Source: Daphnia carinata | Taxonomy: Eukaryota; Arthropoda; Branchiopoda; Diplostraca; Daphniidae | Reading direction: 5' to 3' | Assembly: GCF_022539665.2 (NCBI RefSeq) | Contig: NC_081340.1 | Coordinates: 7,935,357-7,999,356 of the forward strand | DNA length: 64,000 nt | Shown: positions 46,533-58,311 of the stretch, one piece after another | How positions within the stretch are numbered: the first letter of the stretch is position 1 | Layout: each line of letters opens with the position of its first letter | Position numbers and translations under genes: made by a program | Notes under the pieces: generated by a model | What the model saw: only the letters and a program-made list of their open reading frames with translations | Told to the model about the DNA's origin: nothing | The model's database searches: none

Positions 46533-48310
46533 ATGGAACCAGAAGAGTGGTCATCTTGGGACAAGCAAGTAAAACAAACAAATAATTCTAAGAAACCCCC
46601 TGTCTTTTACCCTTAGATAAGCTAATAACATCTTTTTTGCCCAATTCTATAGAAACTAGAAGACGAATATTCGCCTAGCAAATGGTCTCTTAGAGGGCCA
46701 GCGGATTGGGTTCTGGATCACCATGTTAAACTAGTAACTCAAGGTAAATAATGGTAATTAAAAGAGATCAACTATATAGAAATATGTGGGACACTAATGT
46801 GAACGCATGTAAAACGCCGTTGCGTGAAAGAATGCATAACGCAACATTCAAAAAGTCAGTTGCGTTGGCCGGAGATTGATCTCAGGCCTGTTGCTTCAAA
46901 GGCAATTATTAACCATCGTAACCCTAACGCTTGTACGCTGTTTGTTGCTGCAAGATAATATTTTAATTGTAAGAAAACGGAAGGCCATAGTACCTTGGCG
47001 TAAATGCGAGACTAGGGCCCGTTTTAACGTTTACTTTTGGAAACCGATTATAGTGGCGCATCTAGCACTCATATGATTATCCAAATGCTGTTTACCTTTT
47101 ACTTCGTTTCGATGTTGTTTAGAAAAAACGTAGCATTCGTCTGCTGTCTATCCCTATGTATGGGTTACATCCAACGTTTGTTGAGATTATTTTTTATTTC
47201 CTCGGTGATACAGTTAGTACTCAGGTGAAACAAGAAGTTTCTTGCCAATTGGACATTTCCTACGGGATACGGCAAGGGGAGAAATTTGACATTTTTGGGG
47301 CCGAAGAGTTACCTAAAGGTGAGTTATTGCATTTCGTTTAAAGTCAGTTATTAAACGTCACCTAAATTTGTAGATGCACCGGTATTTGTCTACATTCATG
47401 GAGGCTATTGGCAGGCATTGGATCGCAGCATTTCCGCCTATAGCGTTGCTCCACAGCACAAAGCTGGACATGTTGTTGCAATTATTGGATATGAATTGGC
47501 TCCGAAAGGTTGGTTCCAAACAGTTTAATTTGAATCGACCAATTGTAGATTTGCCTCACCACAAATTCTTCTGTTGCAGTTTGTTTAAAGGAAATTATAT
47601 TAGAAATCCAGCTGGCTGTATCAGCTATTCTGAAATGGGCTGCAGAACGTGGTTCAAGGTACCAGTGAGAAACTTGATGCAACTTGCTACTGTGATATTG
47701 TTTACCTTTTTTGTGTTTACCGTCAGGTCTGTAGTGATTGCTGGACATTCAGCTGGTTCCCATTTGGCAGCAATGTTACTCCATGATAGTGAATGGCAAA
47801 ATAAAGAACCCAATTTGAACTTTCTGCATGGTATGGTGCATATTAGTGGAGTATTTGATGTGGTTCCCCTGATTGACACAACCATGAATATACCTCTACA
47901 GTTAGACAGGTAAATTAACTTACACAAATGTTAATTATTCTACCTTTAGTACCGCAATAAGTGTATCCATAAAGGGACGCAGCGAAGAGCCTTAGTCCTC
48001 TGCGATGTTTTAGCCAATCGATGGAAAGAGTTCGTAACATAAAACAGCTATTGGTGGTAGGGGAAAACGATCCTCCCGAGTTCAAACGTCAAACATTAAC
48101 GTACGCACAGGTATAATGGCACCTGATTTCGTTTTCATTTGCATCTGTTAAATATGGGTTTATTAGGCTCAGATGCGTGCTGGATTCACAGATGTTCACT
48201 GTAAAGTGATGGATAAGTTAGACCATTTTGATATCGTCGAAAAATTGCAAGAAGAGGAATATGTACTTACGCGTTTGATAATTCAGCTGTTGTCCTGCAC
48301 GCAACTATGA
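46533..48310 (+). CDS. AFMID: kynurenine formamidase (arylformamidase)
   Basis: Exons 46533-46568, 46653-46743, 47214-47318, 47374-47508, 47580-47658, 47727-47909, 47975-48110, 48167-48310; 302 residues, matching the family's usual ~300. It is an alpha/beta hydrolase: the oxyanion motif HGGYWQ (residues 86-91), nucleophile Ser157 in GHSAGSH, acid Asp242 in VVGENDPP and His275 in KLDHFD. The N-terminal YSPSKW is typical. It hydrolyses N-formylkynurenine to kynurenine in tryptophan breakdown, feeding the ommochrome and kynurenic-acid branches. The exact edge of exon 3 (acceptor at 47213) was chosen on phase, and a downstream CAG offers an alternative. Confidence 0.93.
46850..46925 (-). repeat. 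possible tRNA-derived fragment inside a formamidase intron
   Basis: Read on the minus strand, GATGGTTAATAATTG (box-A-like) is followed at tRNA spacing by GAGATCAATCTC (degraded box B). This is the gene's largest intron (470 bp, against 50-130 elsewhere), consistent with an inserted repeat. Weak evidence. Confidence 0.3.
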
Positions 48311-49255
48311 CAGATGTATTTTGGCTCGTTGACTTTGGAGCATTATAAAAGAAAACATCAAGTTTTTACGGTGAATTAACACATTGTTTTACCAAAGATA
48401 ACAATTTTATCACAGGTAGCAAATTACCTAAATAACGCAGCGGTGGTCAAGTAATACGCAAAGCGTCATGCACCTATGCATGACGTGATCTAACTTAACT
48501 TTGAAATCTGTTCTCATTGATCGATACATTTTTCAACGTCAAATCGCGATTGTAAATGAATACTCCATTCTACAAAACAAAACAAAAATATCATTGGCTA
48601 AGCATAATTGAAGAAATGTCATTCTACATTACCTGCATTTGGAATACCAAGTTAAATGGCCAATCAAGACTCGGTCGTCTAATCAGAGCAAAACGGATCT
48701 GTCCGAATTCAAATTGGCCGATTGCTGACGTTTGAAGGAAAATAAAAATCGAAAAAAGAAAAATCGGTTTTCAGCCGACTTGGCAGGCAATTTAAATCAA
48801 GCATTCTGCCAACTTGGCACTGGGAGAAGCTGAAAATAGTCTCCTTTTTGATATCTAATATTAGATATCAAAGGAACTAGCTAGACAATTCGTTGCTCAC
48901 TTCAGGAAGTATCCGGTAAAGATGCAGCCACATTCTACAGGGACATTTGAGGGGACTTAACCAGCACGAGGAGCTGTGGTTTTCACGCCGGTCAGTATCA
49001 TTTAGTCTCTCCTGAAATAATATCAACAAAAATCGTAAGTTGAGAGACATTTGGCAATGAATTATTCAACAGCAGAAAAGGTAAAGAAATAAGAATTCAG
49101 GAGCCGAGAATTAAGTGTCTCTGACCACCGAAAAAAGAAGCGGAACCAAATTTATGACATGATCGAAATCAGTTTCTATTTTGCAGGTTTTCCGCTGTAG
49201 CCAATAGGTCAAATACAGTTTTAAAAAAAGAACAGGAAAGAAAAAGAACTACATT
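48311..49255. other. spacer between the formamidase and NRF-like genes
   Basis: No gene. It holds two notable inverted repeats: CGTCATGCA/TGCATGACG (48464-48485) and a 26-base uninterrupted palindrome at 48847-48872. Confidence 0.6.
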
Positions 49256-51896
49256 ATGCCGACTAGTCGGTCGCCTGTTTTCTTTTTAGTTGTTTCCTTT
49301 TTTAACGTGCCAATAATTAATGGCCTGGTGTCACAAATTGCTGACATCCGACTTGATGAGTGGTGGATTGATTCAAGTGTTCCCACAGCATCAGTCGCAT
49401 CGAACGTCAGTGAAAAATGCCTCCAACACACACAAGAATTTCTAACAGCGCTCCGCAATCGACAATCGTGGGCAGTAAAGAGTAAGTACAAAAATGAGAC
49501 ATATTTACCTGACTTAGATTTCCTAAAGTGGGTGATGCACATTGTTACTTTGTTGTAGTGTACGAATCGTCGGGAAGATTGGTGGAAGATCTGATTTACA
49601 TAGAAGGAAGCAGCGACGTTCACCACGAGCCCGGATTGTTTGATGCATGTGTCTCTGTACAATCGGACGGAATCCCATTCAAAGGACAATACTGCACCGT
49701 CTTTTTTGGCCTGAAAGAAGAAAAAAATATTGGCAACCAACAAACAGACTTCATGACTCCATCGAGCAATGTTGAGGATTCCAATGAACCAAACGAAAGC
49801 TTGTCAGATTATCAAACCCCCAGCGTTGGTTTTTGCCTGCCGTCTACTTGCAGTGCAAGTGATTTGCGCTCTGCACTTGTTCACCGTGTCGGACATCGCA
49901 TCACCAAGGGTAAAAAATTCTTAATAGTAGTCAATTCGGATGAAACTTACTGCTATACTCAAGAGAAAATCGATGCTAATGGCGCTACATTGGATAACCT
50001 TAGCCTCGGCGTATTGTAAGTCTTCGTGGTAAAGTTTTTCCGTTTCGGTAACTTGATGTAACTTTCAGAATTTCTTTCGCAGATTAGTATTTTGTGCATT
50101 GGGCATTACTGTCGTTGTAGCAACAATGTACGATATATGGATCATCGAAGATCGAAAAACTTCGCAAAGAGCGTTTGCACTTCAGATGCTACATTGTTTC
50201 TCCGCCAAAAAGAATTGCACAATGCTATTTTCGACTGAAGATGATGCAGAGGATAGTTTATCGTGTTTGCACGGGGTGCGAATTTTGACGACGTGTTGGA
50301 TTGTATTAATCCATTTGGCTGGGGCAAGCACCTTTCTGCGCCTGAGCTACAATAAAAAAATGGTTCTTCAAGTAAGTGTCCCTGTAAAGTTGATCTATGT
50401 TTTAAAGAAGACAAGTTGCGAGATTGCAAAGCAAAAGAATGGCAAATTTACACACAATTTCTTTTTCAGAATTCCTTACGATGGGAATTTCAGTTTGTCG
50501 CAAACGGATTATTTGGTGTTGACACTTTCTTTTTACTAAGTGGCCTTTTGGTTTCCTTTACTCAAATGCGCCAGTTGGATTTGAATCGTGGCTATTTTAA
50601 CATCAAGAGATTCTACGTCCGACGGTACATGAGGTACTCAATTCCCTTTGCGCCGTAAAAATTAATTTGGTAAAGTTCAGATCAATGTGTGTAAGGTTGA
50701 CTCCAGTGTACGCCGCTGTGCTTGCATTTTTAGCAACACTTTGGCCTTACATCGGAACTGGACCCGACTGGCATTTTGTGCAAAGAATTAGCCAGAGCGT
50801 TCGAGAAAACTTTTGGGCGCAAATGCTGTACATCAACAACTACGTAAATCCCCACCGATTTACCAGCCCAGCTTATGGATTCGCTGAATCGTGGTATCTT
50901 TCTTGTGACATGCAAATGTTCTGGATTAGTCCACTATTTATTTATCCACTCTGGCGGTGGAAGAGGGTCGGATTCATTTGGACCGTATTCTGCTTGCTGC
51001 TGTTTTTGGGAATCTCGGCCATGACCTTTATTGTTTACGACCTACCACCAACTATTATTTGGCTAAGATCGTAACTTTTTAATTGATATTTTAATGAAGA
51101 CGGGATCACGCAAAGCCGTTCGACTTTGGCATTTTTAGGTCAGAACTCTCGAGGATCGATGTATATTCGCAACGGCACTACATGGAAACATTCGCTAGGA
51201 TTCCACCATACATGATAGGAATTCTTCTTGGCTGGTTACTCCACAAGACAAAAGATAAGAGAATTCACATCAACAAAGTATTTTTCCTTCTTAAGATATG
51301 GACTTAAAGAACGAATATGACCGTGTGATTTTACTTGCAGAGTCTAATAGCTACAGGTTGGATTTCAGCCGCAATAATTGGGTCTCTAGTAACTTACGGA
51401 ATATACCCATATCTGGATGAAAAGACGGTGCCGATCATCAACCCATTCGTTCGGGTTTTGTATGGGGCTCTTCATCACTCGGCATGGGCAATCACTGTTG
51501 GTTGGATCATATTTGCCTGTACTCACGGATACGGAGGTCTGTCAAAATCTAGCTACTTACATTGAAACTGTATCGTTTTACAGTTTATCTTTGATCACGA
51601 CAGGTATTATCCATCGATTTTTGTCGTGGAAATTGTTTCTGCCGTTCAGTAGGCTGAGCTATGCCGTCTATCTGATTCACTTCAATTTCATCAGAGCATA
51701 TGCATCTCACTTACGCAAACCTTTCTATTTTACTGAATTGATTTTCGGTACAACATACCTTGGGATTCTCATGATTGCCTTCTTCATTTCATTTGCTGTC
51801 TCTGTCGTCGTGGAAATGCCGTTCCTCAATTTGGACAAACTCCTTTTTCCAAACAAACCAAGGGTTCTAGAAAGTAAGTACAACCATAAAAAATAA
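49256..51896 (+). CDS. nose-resistant-to-fluoxetine (NRF-6)-like membrane acyltransferase
   Basis: Exons 49256-49481, 49559-50015, 50083-50371, 50470-50633, 50696-51070, 51139-51277, 51341-51536, 51604-51896; 712 residues. Signal peptide, then the Cys-containing extracellular NRF domain (CLQHTQEFLTALRNRQSWAVK, then GFCLPSTCS), then an acyltransferase-3 domain with about ten membrane segments: LHGVRILTTCWIVLIHL, FGVDTFFLLSGLLVS, RLTPVYAAVLAF, ESWYLSCDMQMFWISPL, HSAWAITVGWIIFACTHGYG, FSRLSYAVYLIHFN. Founding family members in C. elegans act in lipid/yolk transport and drug sensitivity; the substrate here is unknown. The last exon contains a splice-donor-like GTAAGT at 51874; using it would swap the tail YNHKK for a short NKNK ending. 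Confidence 0.93.
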
Positions 51897-52630
51897 ACAT
51901 CATTTAGAATTAGGAATAATGAAAATATTCTTGATTTAGAAAATAAGAATAAGTAAGAATGAGTAAGAACTTGCGAGATGGAAACAGCAGAAGAAATGGC
52001 AGTGGGCTGATACAATAAACAATCAGAAAAAGCTAAACATACATAATATTTGGATACTTGCTTCCAGAAAAACAATCGAGCTATTTTGCTAACCACGGTC
52101 ATCTTTTGTTCTTGACTGATTTCTACATACTACTTTCTAGGCCAAAGTCTGTTTTATTTCATAAGGTTTGCTGACTGAATGTTTTTTTATTACAAACAAA
52201 TCGTAAAAAAGCAGACATTATAACCATACAGTTTTATTCATTGACACCCAAAAAGAAAAAAGAACTTAAAATGAAATTTCATCTACCCTATTTTATATTT
52301 TAAAATAAGCTGGAAAAGGAAAAAATAAGCATGGGCGATTGAGGATCTTCATTAGTGACAAAATTCATCAACCATAATCATTTAATAGCACTCCAAAAAG
52401 AAAAGGTATGCATTAAAAACAATGTTAAGTACCAGCAGTAAACCAGAATATAGTTTTTGTAGACATTTGATCACCAGCTTTTGGATTTATAATAGTTAGA
52501 CTCGGTTTGACACTTAGACTTTCCTTACTCGTGTTCGTGGAAAAGCAGACGTAATTGATCTTCAGTTGTTTCAAATCGATAGAGAGTAACACAATAACAT
52601 CACTGGTTTATCTTGATTACATTTTTCACC
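51897..52630. other. spacer between the NRF-like and BtpA-family genes
   Basis: AT-rich, no exon supported. An AATAAA at 51893 overlaps the NRF-like stop codon. The BtpA promoter should lie within the last ~150 bases. Confidence 0.5.
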
Positions 52631-53892
52631 ATGGATCGATTCCGGCGCCTTTTCAAACACCCATTTTGTAACATAATTGGCATGATCCATCTTCGAGCGT
52701 TGCCAGGTAGTTTCTTACTTTTTAAGGATCTTATTCAACATATAATATGTATTTGCCTAACTGTGGCATTGTCCGTGGCATTAACAATACGCAGGAACAC
52801 CGAAATCTTCTTTGAGTATAGGTGCTATACGAGACATTGCATGTAGAGAAGCTGAGCTTTATTTGCAATATAACTTGGTATCATATGCAATCTTCAACAT
52901 AGATTTTACAATGTAAAGTTCTATTCTAAAGTGTGGTGTTCTAAATCAGGATGGAATAATAGTCGAGAATATGCATGATATACCTTATGTCAAGGGTCCA
53001 ATCAGTCCAGAGATTATTGCCGCCATGACTAGGATCTGCTCAGATGTTAAACAAATCTTACCTAACACACCTTGTGGCATTCAGGTAAAGCTGTAGCAGA
53101 GAATTGTTTAAAATGCAATTCCAGTCGATAGTATGATTGGCACATCTACAGGTATTAGCTGCTGGAAACAAGGAGGCAATAGCAATAGCAGATGCTGCTG
53201 GATTTGATTTTGTTCGGTGTGAAGGTTTTGTTTTTGGTCATGTTGCTGATGAGGGTTACATAGATTCATGTGCTGGACCACTGCTGAGATTCCGAAAAAC
53301 GATAGGAGCTGAGAACGTTCAAATTTACTGCGACATTAAGAAGAAACATAGGTTTCTTTTCATCATTTAAAAAATTTGAGTGTCCAAAGTATAAACTTAA
53401 TATTTTTTATTTGTATTAGTGCGCATTCGATTACAAGTGACGTTTCATTGGCAGAGACAGCCAAAGCTGCCGAATTTTTCATGGCGGATGGAGTTATTCT
53501 AACTGGTCAGTGCACGGGCGATCCAGCAATCCCTTCTGATTTCAAAGGTAAATCTATCAGCATAGCATGTTCAGTTGTCCGTTTATATTTACCTATGAAT
53601 ACGGCAGACGTTGCCAAAACTGTCAATCTACCTATAATGGCTGGATCTGGTGTAACGTCCTCCAATTTGGCGAATTATGCGGAAGCACACGCGCTAATAG
53701 TTGGCTCTGATTTTAAACGTTATGGAAGGTATTACATTTATTCCAACGTAAGACTGTTTACATGTTGATAAAGTCTCATCTGTTGATAAAATCGGTATAC
53801 GCAGCTGGAACCAAGAAATAGACGTCAACAGAGTACAGCAGTTAATGGAAACAGCCGACATGATACGGAATAAGCAATGTAAGTTCGATTAA
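52631..53892 (+). CDS. BtpA-family TIM-barrel protein (C. elegans F13E9.13-like)
   Basis: Exons 52631-52706, 52795-52877, 52950-53084, 53152-53351, 53420-53547, 53608-53728, 53805-53892; 276 residues. The family order is clear: NIIGMIHLRALPGTPKSS, the barrel strands DGIIVENMHDIPYV, GIQVLAAGNKEAIAIADAAG, DFVRCEGFVFGHVADEGYID, ADGVILTGQCTGDP, LPIMAGSGVTSSNL and HALIVGSDFK. In cyanobacteria BtpA helps stabilise photosystem I; animal members are uncharacterised, so no function is assigned. The stop is 47 bases from the stop of the convergent CNPPD1 gene. Confidence 0.9.
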
Positions 53893-53900
53893 CTAATGTA

Positions 53901-53906
53901 AATAAA
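53901..53906 (+). terminator. poly(A) signal of the BtpA-family gene
   Basis: AATAAA begins 9 bases after the stop codon, which implies an extremely short 3'UTR. Confidence 0.5.
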
Positions 53907-53939
53907 ATTATCAAACCAAAGAAAACCATGCTACGGAAT

Positions 53940-55512
53940 TCAAGAAGCAAGAGTCAGACAGAGTGGAGGGAGAGCGTATAGATCACTGTGAAATCCAATT
54001 ATTAAACTAACCAAAGCGCAGTAACTGTGTTGGAGGTACAAAAAAGGGCTGGTAAAATTTTTTATATGAACACTGATGGATGTCTCGTTAGACATCACAA
54101 AAGGCGGTTTGGGAAGGTGAGAGAAAGAACCTAGAGCAACTGCAGTAAAATCCTTCAGGAATGTATCTGAATCTAGATCAGGATATTGGAAGGCAAAATC
54201 TGATATAGCTGAATCAACAAAATAGGATTCGCTATTACGATCGACAAAGTCAATATCGGATTGCAAATCAGAACTTGCATTGACAGAGCTTGTTCCATAA
54301 TTCGGATTTAGTGATGCCGATTGTGTGAGAGATGTTGCCGAAGACGGGCTAGAACAACTGTTCCAAGGTAAGGAAGAAACGACAATTGCAGACCCAACCA
54401 GCGTGACCAAACTAGCCAAATACGCTGTCATGCACGCAACAGAGACGTTTATAACCAGGTCGTAGACAACATCCCAAGTATCTGACAGCAATTTCTGTCG
54501 AGCTAGAATATCCAAATCCGTGTAAGTAAGCCATCCACGCTTCAAGCTCTCACGTTGCGCCACGCGGAACTCGATCCTAGCCAGAGCTTCGGCAAAATCT
54601 TGGTCGTCTACAAAAAGACGCCATTCCTATCCCAAAAATCATGAGAATTATGTTAGCTGGCTTCCTTTTTTCATCTAGGAGTTTAGAACAACTGAAATAC
54701 GCGTCTTAGACAACTGAGAGCATGCTCAGTAAACAAAACAAAAGTAAACAAAACAAAAATAAACAAATAGGTAACGTAAACAATTGTTGACTTACAATTG
54801 CTTGAAGGAATTGTCTTTCAATTTGGTTAAGATTGCTCAAATCTATTTTAGCACTGTTGGCCCATTCTGAGTTGATAACTTCATCCTCTTCTCCTTCATC
54901 ATTTAGAAATTTAGAAGCAACCATCTAAACAATAAATTCCATGATGTTTGCATTTTTGTATGAATATTAAGTATGAATGATCTTACCACAGACACTAAAA
55001 AGAGTTTGGATGAAGGGATTGAGGACACAAAGTTGGGGTTATTCTGGCAGAGTCTTTCCAAGTAGATCAAGGCAACAACCAAGGAGCAAGGTGAAAGGCA
55101 AGCTTCTCTTGAGAGTTCAGCAGCATATTCAAAACAAAGTTTTTCCAAAAATAGGTTGCTATCACTCTCACTAAACCTTTCCACCAAGACATCTAAATGA
55201 AGAAAAACCATTTAATAATTAAATCACAAATTATTTTGCAAAAAAACATCTACTTGTAAGCGGAAGGCTGGAATTGAGGCTATGGGAGGCTTTTGGAACT
55301 GAGCCATAGTACAGTGTTTTACGCAGGCGTTCTGTTAACTCTGAATAATCCATTACCTGAAACAATTGAAAAGATGGATTAAATTAAATGTCAAAGGTAG
55401 TCAATAAAATTTTGTGTATTGCATAAAAAATGTGAATAGAAAATCGAGTGCTAACCTCATGGAAATCATGAACAACGCGGCTGCTAAATCCCATGAAGGG
55501 AACTTTCTTCAT
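53940..55512 (-). CDS. CNPPD1: CNPPD1 (cyclin Pas1/PHO80 domain-containing protein 1)
   Basis: Minus-strand exons 55512-55456, 55356-55254, 55192-54987, 54924-54796, 54626-53940; 393 residues. Matches the vertebrate protein in order: RLRKTLYYGS, ELSREACLSPCSLVVALIYLE (cyclin-like helix), FLVSVMVASKFLNDEGEEDE, LNQIERQFLQAI, EWRLFVDD, RGWLTYTDLDILA, then a hydrophobic stretch (about 20 residues; a membrane segment in this family) and a divergent Ser-rich tail. Start: the ATG at 55512 is used; the same frame is open upstream, so the N-terminus is uncertain. A cyclin fold related to PHO80 is known; the partner kinase in animals is unclear. Confidence 0.9.
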
Positions 55513-56639
55513 AGGTTCTATGGACCTGTGACAAATGTCGTTGGGTTTTAACAGTGTTAAACTTAAACTGAAAACACTACTGTTATTCGTTGAACGTTTC
55601 GTTTTTTTTTGCAGTTGCTTCGTCAACAATGAAATCCAACAGCCACTAACTCGTGTCCTTGCAATTTCTTCTGCTTAGTTGAAAAGGATCATTATGAACA
55701 GATCCGCTAGGTGGCAATTCACCAACGATCATTCAACAAGTGACTTACAAAAATTTCAAATAAGTGGCGCATTACGATATATATCCAGTATCGTCTGCTA
55801 GATCGGAGGCTTATAGAGGGAAACTAAATTGTGGACACTGGAGTGCAGGAATTGTATCATTGTTATGCTTTAAACTAGACTGCCTACCTACTAACCTGCT
55901 AGCCGCACTACTGGTTTTAGACACAGTAAGGAAAACAAAAACTTATTGGTATCGAAGAGGGTCATATATCCCGATGATTAGCTGCCTGCATCCATGAACC
56001 TAGTGGCCATGGGGAGACTTACCAACAACCTACGATTACCTCTTCTCTACCTAAGTTTGTGGGTCGATCTTCAACATGTAGTGAACGCTACTACAGATCG
56101 ATGTGAAACGTCTGTATGCGTGTAGGTGTACGTATGTATTGTTTGTTTTTTTAGTGTGCCATTTTTAGCCCCTCTATAGTAGGCATGGCTCTTCTTTCTC
56201 GAAGGCATATCCAGCGTTGTCATTTGGTGTAGATGATGTCAGAAGCGATGTGATGTAGAATCTTGCGAATCCGTTGTGATGAAGATGCTGAGTGTTGCGT
56301 AATCCAATGAGGTGAAGAATCTTGCGAATCCGACATGGCATATACAATTAGAGAAGGAGGAGAGGGTGGAGGGAAGGGAGGGCTGGGAAATTGGAGGTGG
56401 CGGGGTTGAAACTTTGTTGTGTTGTTAAATTTTTTGAATATTATATATTTTTTTGCGTTTAACAATTCTTGGCGTCTAATCTAATCTCGTAATCTGATTT
56501 TTTGTTATCAAATCGATTGCCATTCTCCGCATATTGACTCAATGACTTACAAGCATTTAGCGTCTAAATTAAAATGAGTAAAATATTTTTTTTTTTTATA
56601 AAACGGTTCTTTTACTGACCAAACTTAGAAGGAACTTTT
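55513..56639. other. spacer between CNPPD1 (5' side) and B4GALT7 (3' side)
   Basis: Contains the CNPPD1 promoter: the CTCF-like CCGCTAGGTGGCA at 55704-55716 is 190 bases upstream of its start. At 56257-56332 a 17-base string (AGAATCTTGCGAATCCG) recurs 59 bases apart. A frame at 55764-55997 is not supported. Confidence 0.5.
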
Positions 56640-57797
56640 TCATGGGCAGCTACACCAGGGCGTCTGCGTTTTGTTACAATCGAGGAAAACATTAATTAAA
56701 GTTGCAGGAGCAGCGTCAATGTGTAATGATGAAATGGAACCTATCCGATAGGACAAGTCAGAAAGTCCAGTAATTCTGTCTCGCTTCCGAGATGCTGTTT
56801 TCTGATCATAACACTTCTGTTGATCACGAACACGTTTCTTGCTGTCATGAACATGCCTATTTATCGAACGTTAAGATAAACTTCATAATGTCAAAACCAA
56901 TATTGCATTTCACTTTACCTGAAACAATTTTCTTTTTCCGTTATATTGTCAGGTCTGAGTATTTTTATGCCACTTTGTTTCATTCTTTGGTAAAACTCAT
57001 CATCTTCAAGACCCCATCCCCAATATTTGTTGCTGAGTCCATTTAATTTTTTAAAGTCATTAATGGTAAGAATCAAAATACCACCAACAAATGTTTCATC
57101 TTCAGTCAAAGAAAATTTTTTTTTTAAAGTAGAGGGTTTGAAATGCAAAACAAAAAATACGGTACAGTGGTACTTTGGATGAAGCTTCGGACTAGCAATA
57201 TGAAGAGCAAACCCATCTCCAGGGAAAACATATTTCAATTGTGGATTGACAGGAAGCAAGTCTACATCATGCATTGCGATGTAGTCAAACTTCTCCAACA
57301 GACTGATATGGAGAAACCCAACATTTATTAAGGAAGCTCTATTGAACCTGAAATTATCACTCTAAAAAAAGAACAGTTATAACATTAACTGCAGTAAGCT
57401 TGAAAATTCAATTACTTGGTTGATGATGAAAATATCATGGAATACACTTTGGTTTGAGAGAAATTTGTGCATATGAGGCACAAATTCAATAAGTTCCTCA
57501 AACCTATCCCGAAATGGGACAATGACAGCAAGATGATTTCTGTTATGATGATCCGAAATTTCATTTTCCGCCTCCTGTGCTTGAAACTGATGTATTTGAG
57601 AAGTGTGGGAACAGTCGCAGGAATCTGAAAAATGGGTGGATTTTCTTAAGAAAGACCCAAAAAATCCGTCTTTCAACCACATTATTGTTACCTGAATTAG
57701 CATTCGGTAAAGAGATAGCAAGTAAATAAAGAAGAACAAAAAAAGGCAAGGCAAAAATCCATAGCCATTTCTGTGTTTTGAATTTACGTAAACTCAT
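56640..57797 (-). CDS. B4GALT7: beta-1,4-galactosyltransferase 7 (xylosylprotein 4-beta-galactosyltransferase)
   Basis: Minus-strand exons 57797-57692, 57624-57416, 57361-57166, 57099-56919, 56856-56640; 302 residues. Type II membrane protein: short tail [10 protein letters not shown], one anchor (about residues 12-30), then the GT7 domain: [35 protein letters not shown], the metal-binding DVD at 137-139 ([10 protein letters not shown]), [20 protein letters not shown] (197-206, acceptor and metal site) and the Cys-rich end TPWCSC. It adds the first galactose to xylose in the glycosaminoglycan linker in the Golgi. The intron at 57100-57165 is only 66 bases and lacks stops in frame, so retention would insert 22 residues without a frameshift. 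Confidence 0.95.
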
Positions 57798-58029
57798 ATT
57801 TCAACCCGGCGTCATCACGTACAAGAAAGACCATCTGGTTGAATGGTTGCAACCTAGAAGTCAACATGGGTTGTAAATTGTAATACAAAATAGATTTTCT
57901 AGGGTATGCAGGCCTTTGTAAATCTATTTACTTTTTAGCTATTTGGTGTGCAACACGTACTTTTAAAATTAAGGCCTACTGGCTTGTGTAACAGAGGCGA
58001 AAAGGTCTGATTTTGGGTATTGATAATCT

Positions 58030-58041
58030 GCCATCTAGTGG
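58030..58041 (-). promoter_or_regulatory. CTCF-like consensus site between divergent genes
   Basis: Read on the minus strand it is CCACTAGATGGC, a full match to the animal CTCF core consensus CCASYAGRKGGC. It lies between the B4GALT7 start (57797, leftward) and the cyclase-associated protein gene (rightward). Function is inference. Confidence 0.4.
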
Positions 58042-58311
58042 TCAAATCTAAATCTATTATATTTTTTTAGCCGCCGGGCTTGGTTTGACATTCACAGAGC
58101 AAACGAATCTAGTGAGTCATACTTAAGAAACAACCTCTTCACCTATCCTTATCTTCTTCCTCCTTAGATTTCATTTATTCGAAACATAATTTACTTACTT
58201 GTTTAGTAAAGGTTAAGTTCGGCCGGGAAGTCAACAGCTTCCTTTTTCCATTACTGACATTGTGCATCGTTTATTGGTGAGACATGTTATTGCTTCTTTA
58301 CCTATTTTTAG

